Position numbers and translations under genes: made by a program | The notes under the pieces: generated by a model | Databases searched by the model: none | Seen by the model: the letters and a program-made list of their open reading frames with translations, nothing else | Told to the model about the DNA's origin: nothing | Shown here: positions 7,780 to 17,217 of the stretch, one piece after another | Layout: each line of letters opens with the position of its first letter | Position numbering within the stretch: position 1 is the first letter of the stretch | Assembly (NCBI RefSeq): GCF_014852005.1 | Contig: NZ_JACVAU010000003.1 | Coordinates: forward strand, 186,001-250,000 | Source of the DNA: Pseudoxanthomonas sp. PXM03 | GTDB lineage: Bacteria > Pseudomonadota > Gammaproteobacteria > Xanthomonadales > Xanthomonadaceae | DNA length: 64,000 nucleotides | Direction of reading: 5' to 3'

Positions 7780-10700
7780 ATGAAACGCATGTTGATCAAC
7801 GCCACGCAGGCTGAAGAACTGCGCGTGGCCATCGTCGACGGTCAGACCCTGTACGACATCGATATCGAACAGCCGTCGAAGGAACAGAAGAAGTCCAACA
7901 TCTACAAGGGCCGCATCACCCGGCTCGAGCCCTCCCTGGAAGCCGCCTTCGTCGATTACGGCGCTGACCGCCATGGCTTCCTGCCGCTGAAGGAAATCTC
8001 CCGCGATTACTTCCAGGCCGGCGTCGACCACAACAAGGCCGGCATCCGCGAACTGCTGAAGGAAGGCCAGGAAGTCGTCGTCCAGGTGGACAAGGACGAG
8101 CGCGGCAACAAGGGCGCGGCCCTGACCACGTTCATCTCGCTGGCCGGCCGCTACATGGTGCTGATGCCCAACTCGCCCACCGCCGGTGGCGTGTCGCGCC
8201 GCATCGAGGGCGACGACCGGGCCGAGCTGAAGAAGGCGATGGACGCCCTGGCCATTCCGGACGACATGGGCGTGATCATCCGCACCGCCGGCGTCGGCCG
8301 TGACGCCGAAGAGCTGCAGTGGGACCTGGATTACCTGCTCAGCGTGTGGAAGGCCATCGCCGAAGCGGCGCTGACCAAGCCGGCCCCGTTCCTGATCTAC
8401 CAGGAAAGCCGCCTGATCGTGCGCGCCCTGCGCGACTACCTGCGCAGCGACGTGGGCGAGATCCTGGTCGATACCGACGAACTGTATGAAACCGCCCGCG
8501 AGTTCATGCAGCAGGTCATGCCGCACAACCTGCGCAAGCTGAAGGCGTACAAGGACGACATCCCGCTGTTCAACCGCTTCCAGATCGAATCGCAGATCGA
8601 AGGCGCGTACGAACGCAACGTCCGCCTGCCCTCCGGCGGCTCCATCGTGGTCGACCAGACCGAAGCCCTGACCGCCATCGACGTCAACTCGGCGCGCGCC
8701 ACCAAGGGCGGCGACATCGAAGAGACTGCGTTCCACACCAACATGGAAGCGGCCGAGGAAGTGGCCCGCCAGCTGCGCTTGCGCGACCTGGGCGGCCTGG
8801 TGGTGATCGACTTCATCGACATGTCGAGCAACAAGCACCAGCGCGAAGTCGAGAACAAGCTGCAGAACGCGCTCAAGTACGACCGCGCCCGCGTGCAGAT
8901 CGGCCGCATCTCGCGCTTCGGCCTGCTCGAAATGAGCCGCCAGCGCCTGCGCCCGTCGCTGGGCGAGTCCAGCCAGATCGTCTGCCCGCGCTGCGAAGGC
9001 CATGGCCGCATGCGCAGCGTCGAGTCGCTGTCGCTGTCGATCATCCGCGTGGCCGAAGAGCATGCGATGAAGGACAACACCGGGCAGGTGCTGATCCAGG
9101 CCCCGCTCGAGATCGCCAACTTCCTGCTCAACGAGAAGCGCAGCGCCCTGCGCGAGATCGAACAGCGCCACGACGCGCCCGTCATCATCGTGGCCGACGA
9201 AGCGCTGCACACCCCGCACTACGAAGTCACCCGCATCCGCGAGAACGAGCTGGGCGAAGAAAGCAGCAAGCCCAGCTACCACCGCGGCACCCAGCGCAAG
9301 CTGCCTGTGCATGCGTTGACCAAGGCCCAGCTCAACATCCCCGCCGCGCCCGCCGTCACGCACGTGAAGCACGCGCAGCCGGCGCCGGTACGCGAAGAGC
9401 GCGAAGCCCCCGTGGCGGCCCCCGCACCGGCTCCGGTCGCCACGCCCGTCGCGGTGGCCGCACCCGCCAGCGGCGGTGTGATCGGCTGGTTCAAGCGACT
9501 GCTCGGCGGCAGCGAGGCCACCACGCCCGCACCGCAGGCGCGGCCGCAGCAGGACAACCGCCAGCGCACCGATCGCAACAACGGTCGTCGTGAAAACCGC
9601 GACACCCGCGGCCAGCAGAACCAGGGCCGTGGCGGCAAGCAGGACGGTGGCCGCCGCGACGAGCGCGGCAACAAGAGCCAGAACGCGCAGAACGGCAATG
9701 CCCAGCAGCAGAAGCCGCGCAACGAACAGCAGGCCCCGAAGCCGCAGAAAGCACAGGGCGGCCAGCAGAACGCGCAGGGCAATGCTCCGCAGCAGAAGGC
9801 ACCCAGGCAGGCGCAGCCCGGCAAGCAGGAAGGAGCGCGCCAGCCCAACGCACCGCGCACGCCCCAGCAGGAGACGGCCAAATCGGCTGCCCCGGGCGCT
9901 GACGATGCCGTGATCGCAACGGCGGCCGTGGCAGCCGTGGTCGAAACCACCCGCGTGGCAGCTGTCGTCGAGCCCGCCCTGGTCTCGTCGATCGACGCAC
10001 CGGCACTGGACACCGACGTGACGGATAGCCTGGCAACCCCGGCCAACCCGGACGCCGCTGCGGATGCCGGTGATGGTGGCGAAGGTGGCAGCCGCCGCCG
10101 TCGCGGCCGTCGTGGCGGTCGCCGCCGCCGTCGTGGCAATGGCGAAGGCGCCGCCGCCGGCGAAGAAGGCCTGTCGGTCGACGACCTCGGCAGCGATGAC
10201 GAAGCCCCGGTGGCCGACCGTTCGCAGCCCGAGTTCGATTTCGATGACGAAGAGCCGGCCGTCGCCGCTCCCCGTCAGCCGAAGCCCCAGGCCATCGATG
10301 CACCGGTACGTGAGCGCACCACGCCGGCTGCCATCGCGCCGGTCGCGGCCGTGGCTGTCATGGCAGACGTCCCGGCGGCCGAGGCGCCCCAGGCGTCGAC
10401 GCCCGCCCCCGTCGTGGTCGAGGCCGCGCAGGCGGCCGATGTCATCGAGGACGTGAAGGCCCGGGCTGTGCTCGCCCAGCCCGAGGTGACGGCCACGGTG
10501 CAGGAAGAAGCACCGGCAGCCGTCGCCATCGTCGAGACGGTGAAGGCCGAGATCGCCGCCGAACCCGTGCCGGCGCTCGAAGCGCCGGTCGTGGTGGCGG
10601 AAGCCATCGCAGCGCCCCCCGCCGCAGCCGAGGTCTCGGTGACCGACGTGCGCAGCGAGCCCGTGCAGATCGATCTGGTCGACGCCGTGAACGAAGCCGC

Positions 10701-10938
10701 CAGCGAACCTGCCGCGCCAGCAGAGGTGGCCGTGGCCACCCCCGCGCCGCAGCAGGCACCGAAACCGGCCAGCATGCCGGCAACGGGTTCGCTGTTCTTC
10801 GTCGCCGACGCCGACACACCGCCGTCGGTGACGCGCAGCCTGTTCGAGCCGGTGGTGACGCCGGTCAAGCCGGCAGCGGATGACATCGCCCGCGATGACA
10901 AGCAGGACGACGAAACCTCGGAAGAACGCAGCGTCTGA
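7780..10938 (+). CDS. rne: Ribonuclease E
   Basis: 1052 residues; the essential endonuclease of mRNA decay and rRNA/tRNA processing. It starts [19 protein letters not shown]. The S1 domain (about 38-120) and RNase H-like and 5'-sensor regions precede the DNase I-like catalytic site, with Asp in [17 protein letters not shown] (about residue 301) and in VVIDFIDM (about 344). The zinc-link CPRCEGHG lies at about 402. The last ~500 residues are disordered: Gln/Asn/Arg-rich stretches, an Arg-rich [15 protein letters not shown]-type RNA-binding patch and Ala/Val/Pro/Glu repeats. This tail would scaffold the degradosome. In-frame ATGs upstream (7720, 7741) are rejected as they precede the ribosome site. 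Confidence 0.97.
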   Translation: MKRMLINATQAEELRVAIVDGQTLYDIDIEQPSKEQKKSNIYKGRITRLEPSLEAAFVDYGADRHGFLPLKEISRDYFQAGVDHNKAGIRELLKEGQEVVVQVDKDERGNKGAALTTFISLAGRYMVLMPNSPTAGGVSRRIEGDDRAELKKAMDALAIPDDMGVIIRTAGVGRDAEELQWDLDYLLSVWKAIAEAALTKPAPFLIYQESRLIVRALRDYLRSDVGEILVDTDELYETAREFMQQVMPHNLRKLKAYKDDIPLFNRFQIESQIEGAYERNVRLPSGGSIVVDQTEALTAIDVNSARATKGGDIEETAFHTNMEAAEEVARQLRLRDLGGLVVIDFIDMSSNKHQREVENKLQNALKYDRARVQIGRISRFGLLEMSRQRLRPSLGESSQIVCPRCEGHGRMRSVESLSLSIIRVAEEHAMKDNTGQVLIQAPLEIANFLLNEKRSALREIEQRHDAPVIIVADEALHTPHYEVTRIRENELGEESSKPSYHRGTQRKLPVHALTKAQLNIPAAPAVTHVKHAQPAPVREEREAPVAAPAPAPVATPVAVAAPASGGVIGWFKRLLGGSEATTPAPQARPQQDNRQRTDRNNGRRENRDTRGQQNQGRGGKQDGGRRDERGNKSQNAQNGNAQQQKPRNEQQAPKPQKAQGGQQNAQGNAPQQKAPRQAQPGKQEGARQPNAPRTPQQETAKSAAPGADDAVIATAAVAAVVETTRVAAVVEPALVSSIDAPALDTDVTDSLATPANPDAAADAGDGGEGGSRRRRGRRGGRRRRRGNGEGAAAGEEGLSVDDLGSDDEAPVADRSQPEFDFDDEEPAVAAPRQPKPQAIDAPVRERTTPAAIAPVAAVAVMADVPAAEAPQASTPAPVVVEAAQAADVIEDVKARAVLAQPEVTATVQEEAPAAVAIVETVKAEIAAEPVPALEAPVVVAEAIAAPPAAAEVSVTDVRSEPVQIDLVDAVNEAASEPAAPAEVAVATPAPQQAPKPASMPATGSLFFVADADTPPSVTRSLFEPVVTPVKPAADDIARDDKQDDETSEERSV

Positions 10939-10968
10939 CGCGCTGCACGCTCCCGATGAGGTGAAAGC

Positions 10969-10999
10969 ACACTGGCCGCGCAAGCGGCCAGTGTCGTTT
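10969..10999 (+). terminator. Probable intrinsic terminator of rne
   Basis: Perfect 11-bp stem (acactggccgc / gcggccagtgt) with a GCAA loop, 30 bases after the rne stop. The following T-tract is short (cgttt). Confidence 0.75.
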
Positions 11000-11097
11000 C
11001 AGGCTCCGCTACGTCGCGGCATCGCAGCCTGGCCTTGAATGACCCACCCGATCTGGCGCGGACCGACCCACCTGATGTCGTCTTCGGCGACTACAAC

Positions 11098-11190
11098 CGT
11101 CGTCCCGGCGCACGCTGGGACCCATCTTGACGTTGCTGTGGATACCTCGGCACGCACGGGCAATGGATTCCAGCGTTCGCTGAAATGACG
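11098..11190. repeat. Inverted repeat pair, family F (cgtc-tcc-gcg-acgctgg)
   Basis: Left arm 11098-11125 (cgtcgtcccggcgcacgctg...) and the reverse complement of right arm 11163-11190 (cgtcatttcagcgaacgctg...) agree at about three quarters of 28 positions. This is a degenerate palindromic doublet between rne and the next regulator. Apparent reading frames across it are repeat artefacts. Confidence 0.6.
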
Positions 11191-11256
11191 TGGAGAAACA
11201 GCGAGGAGTTCCGTCTGCGGTCCGGTTCGTCGGATTGGACGTTCCGGGCGGGTCGG

Positions 11257-11904
11257 TCAGAGCGCGCGCGACGGATCCATCAGTCCCCACTGCGCCGCCA
11301 GGCGCGCCAGGGCGATGTTGTCCTGCACGCCGGTCTTCTCGAACAGCCGCGTCTTGTGCGTGTTCACCGTCTTCGCACTCAGGCTCAGGCGCTTGGCGAT
11401 CTCTTCCTGGCGCAGGCCCTGCGTCAGCAGCATGGCGACCTCAAGTTCCCGCGGCGACAGCGCATCGAATGGCGACGCATCGCCGCCCACCGTATGCAGG
11501 GCGAGGTTCTGCGCCACGTTGCTGCCCAGGTAGCGCTTGCCGCGCGACACGTCGCGCACGGCACGGATCAGTTCGGCCGCATCGCCCGCCTTGCCGAGGT
11601 AACCCGACGCACCGGCTTCCAGCAACCGCTTGGGCAACGGGCCATCTTCCAGCACCGACACGATGATCACCCGCACGCCCATGTCGGCACGCACGATGCG
11701 TTCGGTCACCTCAAGCCCGCTGTAGCCCGGCAGATGTAGGTCGCACAGCACCACGTCCGGTTTGAGCTGGCGCACCATCGGCAACGCGGCCTCGCCGGTG
11801 TCCGCTTCGCCCACCACCTCGATGTCGGTTTCCGTACCGAGGATGAGGCGCATGCCGGTGCGTACGAGCGCATGGTCGTCGATGAGGAAAACGCGGATCG
11901 TCAT
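11257..11904 (-). CDS. LuxR/NarL-type response regulator, GacA/UvrY-like
   Basis: 215 residues. The receiver domain starts MTIRVFLIDDHALVRTGMRL, with a phospho-acceptor Asp in VVLCDLHLPG (about residue 54) and the conserved Lys in YLGKAG. The LuxR helix-turn-helix is ALSPRELEVAMLLTQGL to LSAKTVNTHKTRL. The whole protein resembles GacA/UvrY/SirA, which activate small RNAs that antagonise CsrA. The start at 11904 is chosen because the receiver domain begins there; an in-frame extension to 11952 has no domain support. Unlike in Pseudomonas, uvrC does not follow. No sensor kinase is adjacent. Confidence 0.88.
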   Translation of the reverse strand: MTIRVFLIDDHALVRTGMRLILGTETDIEVVGEADTGEAALPMVRQLKPDVVLCDLHLPGYSGLEVTERIVRADMGVRVIIVSVLEDGPLPKRLLEAGASGYLGKAGDAAELIRAVRDVSRGKRYLGSNVAQNLALHTVGGDASPFDALSPRELEVAMLLTQGLRQEEIAKRLSLSAKTVNTHKTRLFEKTGVQDNIALARLAAQWGLMDPSRAL

Positions 11905-12060
11905 GGGAAACGGTTGCCTTGAAGTACGGATCGAGCGTAGGTGGCCGTCCATCGCCGCGCAATTAACATTCTATCGGTTGTCGGGTCGCTACATGCAGGA
12001 AGCCACATTCGGCACACGCATCCGCTGCGGCATACTCCGGCTTTCCCAAAGGAATCCGAC

Positions 12061-12933
12061 ATGCCCGGCATCCGTCCGTATCTCCGCGCTGCCCTGTTGC
12101 TCTCCCTTGCTGCCATCATGCCCGCCTGGGCCGATGACGGCGTCTCCGATCGCTGGCACACGCAGGTCGGCGATGTCAGCGCGCACGCCGACACCACGGC
12201 GCGAGGCGATGCGATCAGCCGACGGCTCGACGCACTGGGCATCGCGTGGAAGCGCGAAGCGTTCGAGCAGGACGGCCAGGCCGGCCACAACCTCGTCGCC
12301 GATCTCGGTGGCCCCGACGGTGCGCCGCTGCTGCTGATCGGCGCGCATTACGACCAGGTGGACGTGGGCCATGGTGCGACCGACAACGCCTCGGGCGTGG
12401 CGGCCGTGCTGGAACTGGCGCAGGCCCTGAAGGCCAAACCCCTCGCCGGCCATCGCGTGCAGGTCGCGTTCTGGGATCTCGAAGAGAAGGGCCTGCTGGG
12501 CTCGCGCGCATGGGTCGCCACGCCCGGCCGCGAAAAGCCCGCGCTGTACGTCAACTTCGATGTGTTCGGCTGGGGCGACACCTTGTGGATGATGGCGCCG
12601 GACGCCGGCACGCCGCTGGTGGCCGCCCTGCGTACCGCCAGCCAGCACGAGAAGCTCGGTTTCCAGCCCGGCGACAAATACCCGCCCACCGACCACCTGG
12701 CCTTCCTCAAGGCGGGCTGGCCGGCGGTGTCGTTCTCGCTGGTCGGCGGCGACGAGATCGACCCGATCCTCGCGGTCTTCGGCGGTGCCAAGCCGGACCG
12801 GATGCCCAAGGTGATGCAGGTGATCCACAGCCCGCGCGATACCACGGCCGAGCTGGACCGTGCCCGCGTTGACGACGCCTTGCGCGTGGTGGAAGCGGGT
12901 CTGCGCGCCTGGGATGCCGCTCCGGCGCCCTGA
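12061..12933 (+). CDS. Exported M28-family zinc peptidase
   Basis: 290 residues with a Sec signal peptide (cleavage near AWA-DD, residue 23). Metal-ligand motifs of the M28 aminopeptidase family are visible: LLIGAHYDQVDVG (His, Asp), GATDNASGVAAVLELA (bridging Asp), WDLEEKGLLGS (catalytic Glu pair), FDVFGWGD and a distal IHSPRDT. It should cleave N-terminal residues or small substrates in the periplasm or outside. The preferred ATG has aagga upstream. A perfect terminator hairpin follows, so it is monocistronic. Confidence 0.85.
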   Translation: MPGIRPYLRAALLLSLAAIMPAWADDGVSDRWHTQVGDVSAHADTTARGDAISRRLDALGIAWKREAFEQDGQAGHNLVADLGGPDGAPLLLIGAHYDQVDVGHGATDNASGVAAVLELAQALKAKPLAGHRVQVAFWDLEEKGLLGSRAWVATPGREKPALYVNFDVFGWGDTLWMMAPDAGTPLVAALRTASQHEKLGFQPGDKYPPTDHLAFLKAGWPAVSFSLVGGDEIDPILAVFGGAKPDRMPKVMQVIHSPRDTTAELDRARVDDALRVVEAGLRAWDAAPAP

Positions 12934-12953
12934 ACACACCTGCCTCAACACAC

Positions 12954-12985
12954 ATGCAAACGGGCCCTGGGGGGCCCGTTTGCAT
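12954..12985 (+). terminator. Hairpin terminator after M28 peptidase
   Basis: Perfect 14-bp stem (atgcaaacgggccc / gggcccgtttgcat) with a TGGG loop. There is no T-tract, but the stem contributes A and T runs on both strands. Confidence 0.7.
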
Positions 12986-13363
12986 ATGGACGAGAACACG
13001 CCTGGCTCTTCGGGCGGCGACGGTGTCGGACTCGCGGTCCACCGCCAGGCGCAGCAAGGAACAGGGGGTGTCCGGTGCGCTGCGTTCGGTTCTCTCGTGG
13101 CGCCCTGGGTGCCAGCCTTGCGGCTCGGAAGCAGGGTTGCGCGGGGGACGGAGGGGGTGGTTCCGCCTGCCCGACCACTGGCGACGTTTTACGTTGGCAT
13201 TTGCGAAGACGGCGTGTACGGCATTCAGCTGCAGCGCACGGTTTCATGACGCCGGCTCCACATCGATGAACCCGGGCGAACGGCCCCGGGGGCGGATTCG
13301 CATCCACCTCACGGATCGCTGCGTAATTTCGTGTCAGGCACGCGCATTTCCCTAACAGCCGCC
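12986..13363. other. Gene-poor intergenic stretch
   Basis: 378 bases between the M28 gene and a small ORF. Both strands have reading frames but none with coding character, a ribosome site or recognisable motifs; several are Arg/Pro-rich and look like GC-driven artefacts. No repeat or RNA gene was recognised. Confidence 0.5.
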
Positions 13364-13585
13364 ATGATGACTTTCGACCTGTTCCACGACGCCACCGATG
13401 ACGGCAGCTACGAGCTTTCCATCAACGAGTCCGCGCCCCTTCACTTCGCCAGCCGCGGCGCGGCACTGGGCTACGCCATCAAGCTGGCCAACCAGCGTCA
13501 CCAGCAAGGGCTCGATTACGCCATCAACATCGAGGGCGGCGACGGCCGCTGGCGCCTGTTCAATGGCTGGCGGCTCTGCGCCTGA
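13364..13585 (+). CDS. Small conserved-looking protein, DUF2188-like layout
   Basis: 73 residues starting MMTFDLFHDATDDGSYEL. Its layout (short beta strand, helix GAALGYAIKLANQRHQQG, final strand with GGDGRWRLFNGW) recalls the DUF2188 family of small alpha/beta proteins. The match is structural impression only. The upstream sequence lacks a strong ribosome site. Codon use is typical of the genome, which favours a real gene. Confidence 0.5.
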   Translation: MMTFDLFHDATDDGSYELSINESAPLHFASRGAALGYAIKLANQRHQQGLDYAINIEGGDGRWRLFNGWRLCA

Positions 13586-13684
13586 CATCGCGGGCCCGAT
13601 GACGGCATTGACGTCCGCATCCGGCGAGTAGCCTGCGCGGCGGCATGGCACCCTGTATGCCCATTCCAATGCCGGCCGCTGCCC

Positions 13685-14491
13685 ATGACCGCCTCCTCTG
13701 ACGCCGTCACCCGTTTCCGCCAGCTCCATCAGCAGGGCCTGCTGCGCCTCGCCAACGCGTGGGATGCCGGCACCGCACGCCTGATCGAACACCTTGGCGC
13801 CCCCGCCGTGGCGACCACCAGCGCCGGCCTGGCATGGGCGCTGGGGTATCCGGATGGCGACCGCCTCCAGCCCGATGCACTGCTGCACGCCGTGGGCGGC
13901 ATCGTGCGCGCCCTCCATGTGCCATTGACCGTCGATGTGGAAGGCGGTTACTCCGACGACCCTGCCACCGCTGCCGGCACGGTGATGCGCGTGGTGCAGG
14001 CCGGCGCTGCAGGCATCAACCTGGAAGACGGCGCAGGCGAGCCCGTACTCCTCGCCGCCAAGATCCGCGCGATCCGGACCGCTTGCGCTGCGCAGGGGCT
14101 GGACGTCTTCATCAACGCGCGCACCGATGTCTACCTGCGCGGACTGGTCACGGAAACCGCGCGCATCGACGAAACCCTCGCACGCGCCAAGGCCTACCGC
14201 GAAGCCGGCGCCGATGGCCTGTTCGTGCCGGGCCTGATCGACGCCGATGCCATCGCCACCCTGGCCGCACGCTGCGGCATGCCGCTCAACGTGATGCTGC
14301 GCCCGCAGTTGCAGGATCTCGCCGCGCTGGAACGTCTCGGCGTGCGCCGCATCAGCACCGGCTCGGCGCTAGCCGAGTCGATGTACGGACGCCTGGGTGC
14401 GCAGGTGGAGGAATTCCTGCGCGATGACCGCACCGCCCTGCCCGATCCCCAGGCAATGGGCTATGGCGCGATCAACGGCTTGTTCGCCTGA
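13685..14491 (+). CDS. Isocitrate lyase/PEP mutase-family enzyme
   Basis: 268 residues forming the whole of an ICL/PEPM TIM barrel. It opens with LLRLANAWDAGTARLIEHLG and has TTSAGLAWALGYPDG, the metal-binding segment LTVDVEGGYSDD, GINLEDGAGEPVL, and NARTDVYLRG. Members cleave or form C-C or C-P bonds next to carboxylates. The canonical ICL Cys signature KKCGH is absent, so it belongs to the broad 'isocitrate lyase/phosphoenolpyruvate mutase' group often annotated in this form; the substrate is unknown. It appears monocistronic. Confidence 0.85.
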   Translation: MTASSDAVTRFRQLHQQGLLRLANAWDAGTARLIEHLGAPAVATTSAGLAWALGYPDGDRLQPDALLHAVGGIVRALHVPLTVDVEGGYSDDPATAAGTVMRVVQAGAAGINLEDGAGEPVLLAAKIRAIRTACAAQGLDVFINARTDVYLRGLVTETARIDETLARAKAYREAGADGLFVPGLIDADAIATLAARCGMPLNVMLRPQLQDLAALERLGVRRISTGSALAESMYGRLGAQVEEFLRDDRTALPDPQAMGYGAINGLFA

Positions 14492-14509
14492 CAACGCACA
14501 CGGCATGAG

Positions 14510-14721
14510 CGGGTAGGATTTTTCCTACAGCACGTCGGGGCGACGACCGACGGCAAATGTGACGGCTTTCGACGACGATGCTCGCGTCCCCGGCAGCACG
14601 CCCTGCGCAGGCCACGAAAGGCCGCTCTGCAATGGAAACGGGCGCTGCCTTGAGCAAGCAGCACTGCCGGAGCCGGGGACTCCCCCTTCAGACCCGACCC
14701 TCTTTGGTCGGGTTTTCTTTT
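14510..14721 (+). ncRNA. Candidate small RNA between PEP-mutase gene and ggpPS
   Basis: About 200 bases with no supported plus-strand gene end in a textbook intrinsic terminator. A small hairpin gtagga-tttt-tcctac lies at its left end (14512-14527). Other local pairs, for example cgtcggggcgacgaccgacg, suggest a structured transcript. Read-through from the gene ending at 14491 would also use this terminator, so an independent RNA is only a hypothesis. It does not match tmRNA, 6S or SRP RNA. Confidence 0.25.
14692..14721 (+). terminator. Intrinsic terminator, plus strand
   Basis: 8-bp stem acccgacc / ggtcgggt with a 6-base loop, followed by ttttcttttt-like T-rich sequence on the plus strand only. 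It ends either the PEP-mutase-family transcript or a separate RNA. Confidence 0.85.
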
Positions 14722-14734
14722 GGCGGCAGCAGGA

Positions 14735-14848
14735 TCAGCCGTTGCCGCCGCCCAGCCAGAGCTCGGGCATCTGCAGCAGGCCGAACAGCACCAGCGCCGT
14801 CGCGGCGATCAGCATCCAGGCCATGCTCCGCACCAGCAGGTTGCGCAT
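14735..14848 (-). CDS. Small single-pass membrane protein (37 aa), putative
   Basis: Starts MRNLLVRSMAWMLIAATA, continues with a hydrophobic stretch of about 20 residues and ends LWLGGGNG. This is one basic-flanked transmembrane helix, typical of bacterial small membrane proteins. agggaaa lies about 7 bases before the ATG on the minus strand. It is 72 bases downstream of ggpPS on the same strand, so it may be the last gene of that transcript. Too short for homology reasoning. Confidence 0.45.
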   Translation of the reverse strand: MRNLLVRSMAWMLIAATALVLFGLLQMPELWLGGGNG

Positions 14849-14919
14849 GTAAGGGTTTCCCTGTCCCGTGTGTGACACAACTATCGACGCAGGCGCGCGA
14901 CGAGTCAAAGGTAAATGCA

Positions 14920-17217
14920 TTAAGCCGCGATGGCCGTCCGCGTTTCCGCATTTACCTCACCCTCCACGCCCCGCGCTGCGGCAAGGAACTCCCTGCCCCA
15001 GCGCGACAGATCGTAGTGGCGGACGATGTCGTACAGCCTGCGCTGGCGGTCTTCGCGCTCACCCGGTGTCATCACCAGCGCGTGCCGCAATGCGCGCGCG
15101 AGATCCGCAGGATCGTGCGGATTGGTCAGCACCGCGCCCTTCAGTTCCGCCGCCGCGCCGGCGAATTCCGACAACACCAGCACGCCATCGCCACCCTCCA
15201 GGCCCTGCACGGCGACGAACTCCTTCGCCACCAGGTTCAGGCCATCGCGCAGCGGCGTGATCCACATGACATCGGCGGCGGCGTAGTGCGCCACCACGTC
15301 GGCGAATGGCAGCACGCGTGCGAAGAAACGCACCGGCGTCCAGTCCAGCTGCGACAGCCGCCCGTTGATCCGGCCCACCGCCTGTTCGATCTGTTGCTGC
15401 AGCGGGCGGTATACCGTCATCTCCTTCGCGGCCGGCACGCACACCAGTACCAGCGTCACTTCGCCCTGCAGTTCCGGGGACTCGTCCAGCAGGCGCTCGA
15501 ACGCATGCAGCTTCTGCAGGATGCCCTTGGTGTAGTCCAGCCGCTCGATCGACAGCACCAGCTTGCGCCGGCCGATCTCGTCGCGGATGCGCACGATGTC
15601 CTCGGCCACCTGCTCCGTTTCCAGGCACGCCCGGATGCGGCCCACGTCGGTGCCGATGGGATGCGCGCCGATGCGCACCGTGCGGCCGTCGATGCGCAGT
15701 TCGGTCGCCATGTCCTCCACGCCCACCGCGCAGCCGAATGTCAGGAAGCGCGGCGCGCACTGGGCGCGCGCGGTGACTTCCACCGGGAACGTGCTGCGTA
15801 CGGCGTCGGTGAAGTTTTCCGCGTGGCGCGGGATGTGGAAGCCCACGTAGTCGCACGCCAGCAGGCTGCCGAGGATCTCGCGGCGCCACGGCAGGATCGC
15901 GAAGATGTCGGCCGACGGGAACTGGGTGTGGTGGAAGAAGGCGATGGTCACGTCCGGACGCAGCTCGCGCAGCACCGACGGCACCATCCACAGGTTGTAG
16001 TCGTGCAGCCACACCGTCGCGCCCGGGGCGGCCTCGGCGGCGGCGGCTTCGGCAAAGCGGCGGTTGACGCGCTTGAACAGCGCCCAGTCGTCCTCGTTGA
16101 AGCGCGCGCGCTCCCAGAAGCTGTTGATCACGGGCCAGAACGCTTCTTTCGAGAAGCGCTTGTAGAACACGTCCACCTCGTGCTTGCTCAACGGCACGTG
16201 GGTCGCAGTGAGGCCGGGGTAGCGCGCCGCATCCACCGGCGTGTGCACCTCCAACGGCGGTCCCTTCGGATCGTCCACCGTCCAGGCCACCCACGAGCCG
16301 GGCTGGCCCTCGCCGAAGAAACTCAGCAGGCTGGGAATGATGCCGTTGGGCGAACTGTGCGGGCGACGCACGCGCTTGCCGTCGACGATGTGTTCTTCAT
16401 ACGGCAGGCGGTGGTAGACCATCACCAGTTCCGCCTTGCCGGGCGCGTGCGTGGGCGGCGCGTAATCGTCGGCCCGCAACAGGTCGAAGTGCGCCATCGC
16501 CTGCAGGATACCGCCGCAACCCGGCGCCTCCGCATGCAGCACCTGGTCCATGCCGGCGGTGGCGGCGAGCAGCGCGGGCTCGGAGTCGCCCACGCACACG
16601 CCGGGGAAACCTTCACCGTACATCGACAGGTCGTTGAGCGTGTCGCCGGCCACCAGCACGCGGCCGTGTTCCAGATCGAGTTCGGCCACCAGCGCCGTCA
16701 GCGTGCTGCCCTTGCGTGTGTCGCGCGGCAGGATGTCCAGGTAACGGTCGGCCGAATACAGCACCTCGCAGCCCAGCGATGCCGCCACGGCGTCCACCTC
16801 GGCGTGGATGGTCGACAGCTGTTCCGGATGGCAGTAGTACGAGCAGCGGCGTTCCTGCGGCACTTCCTGCCGCACCAGCGTCGGGAAGCGGTGCATCGCC
16901 TCCGCCACCACGTGCTCACCCGGCCAGCGCGCTTCGATCGCCGACTGCAGCGGCTGGATCGGCTGCATGTCGGCGGTGCGCAGCACGGTGGCGCCCACAT
17001 CGCAGATCAGGTAGTCCGGCGTGGGCAGGCCGGGATCGGCCAGCAGCGGCAGGATCGCCTCGCGCCCTCGCCCGGTGACCCAGGCGAGTTGCACGCCGGG
17101 ATGCGCGTCGACCAGGTGATACAGCTGTTTGCGCGCGACCGGATCGCCGGCCAGGAACGTGCCGTCCAGGTCGGTGGCCAGCAGCAATGGATCGGGGGTT
17201 TTCTTCAACAGGCTCAT
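14920..17217 (-). CDS. ggpPS: Bifunctional glucosylglycerol-phosphate synthase/phosphatase
   Basis: 765 residues. The N-terminal HAD phosphatase (about 1-255) has LLLATDLDGTFLAG (nucleophile Asp16, Asp18) and VLVAGDTLNDLSMYG (about 205-219). A GT20 glycosyltransferase follows from about 265, starting VMVYHRLPYEEHI and SSPNGIIPSLLSFFG, then WLHDYNLWMVPSVLR, FFHHTQFPSADIF, SIERLDYTKGI and PLRDGLNLVAKEFVA. The SPNGI segment marks GgpS rather than trehalose-phosphate synthase OtsA. Phosphatase-synthase fusions of this order are known from Stenotrophomonas rhizophila. It would make the compatible solute glucosylglycerol from ADP-glucose and glycerol 3-phosphate, in one protein, under salt stress. 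Confidence 0.88.
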   Translation of the reverse strand: MSLLKKTPDPLLLATDLDGTFLAGDPVARKQLYHLVDAHPGVQLAWVTGRGREAILPLLADPGLPTPDYLICDVGATVLRTADMQPIQPLQSAIEARWPGEHVVAEAMHRFPTLVRQEVPQERRCSYYCHPEQLSTIHAEVDAVAASLGCEVLYSADRYLDILPRDTRKGSTLTALVAELDLEHGRVLVAGDTLNDLSMYGEGFPGVCVGDSEPALLAATAGMDQVLHAEAPGCGGILQAMAHFDLLRADDYAPPTHAPGKAELVMVYHRLPYEEHIVDGKRVRRPHSSPNGIIPSLLSFFGEGQPGSWVAWTVDDPKGPPLEVHTPVDAARYPGLTATHVPLSKHEVDVFYKRFSKEAFWPVINSFWERARFNEDDWALFKRVNRRFAEAAAAEAAPGATVWLHDYNLWMVPSVLRELRPDVTIAFFHHTQFPSADIFAILPWRREILGSLLACDYVGFHIPRHAENFTDAVRSTFPVEVTARAQCAPRFLTFGCAVGVEDMATELRIDGRTVRIGAHPIGTDVGRIRACLETEQVAEDIVRIRDEIGRRKLVLSIERLDYTKGILQKLHAFERLLDESPELQGEVTLVLVCVPAAKEMTVYRPLQQQIEQAVGRINGRLSQLDWTPVRFFARVLPFADVVAHYAAADVMWITPLRDGLNLVAKEFVAVQGLEGGDGVLVLSEFAGAAAELKGAVLTNPHDPADLARALRHALVMTPGEREDRQRRLYDIVRHYDLSRWGREFLAAARGVEGEVNAETRTAIAA

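Noticed and set aside
7633-10983. 1116-codon minus-strand frame opposite rne
   Set aside because: It mirrors the rne coding sequence, with His/Gly/Val-rich composition typical of an antisense shadow, and has no domain.
11009-11290. 93-codon minus-strand frame after rne
   Set aside because: It runs through the family F inverted repeat and a GC-rich spacer; its peptide is of the kind seen when such repeats are translated, with no ribosome site.
14510-14721. 4.5S RNA, tmRNA or 6S RNA
   Set aside because: None of the conserved cores (for example the ggtcaggtccggaaggaagca-like SRP loop) is present.
14920-17217. Trehalose-6-phosphate synthase/phosphatase (OtsAB fusion)
   Set aside because: The domain order (phosphatase first) and the SPNGI region match glucosylglycerol-phosphate synthase better.
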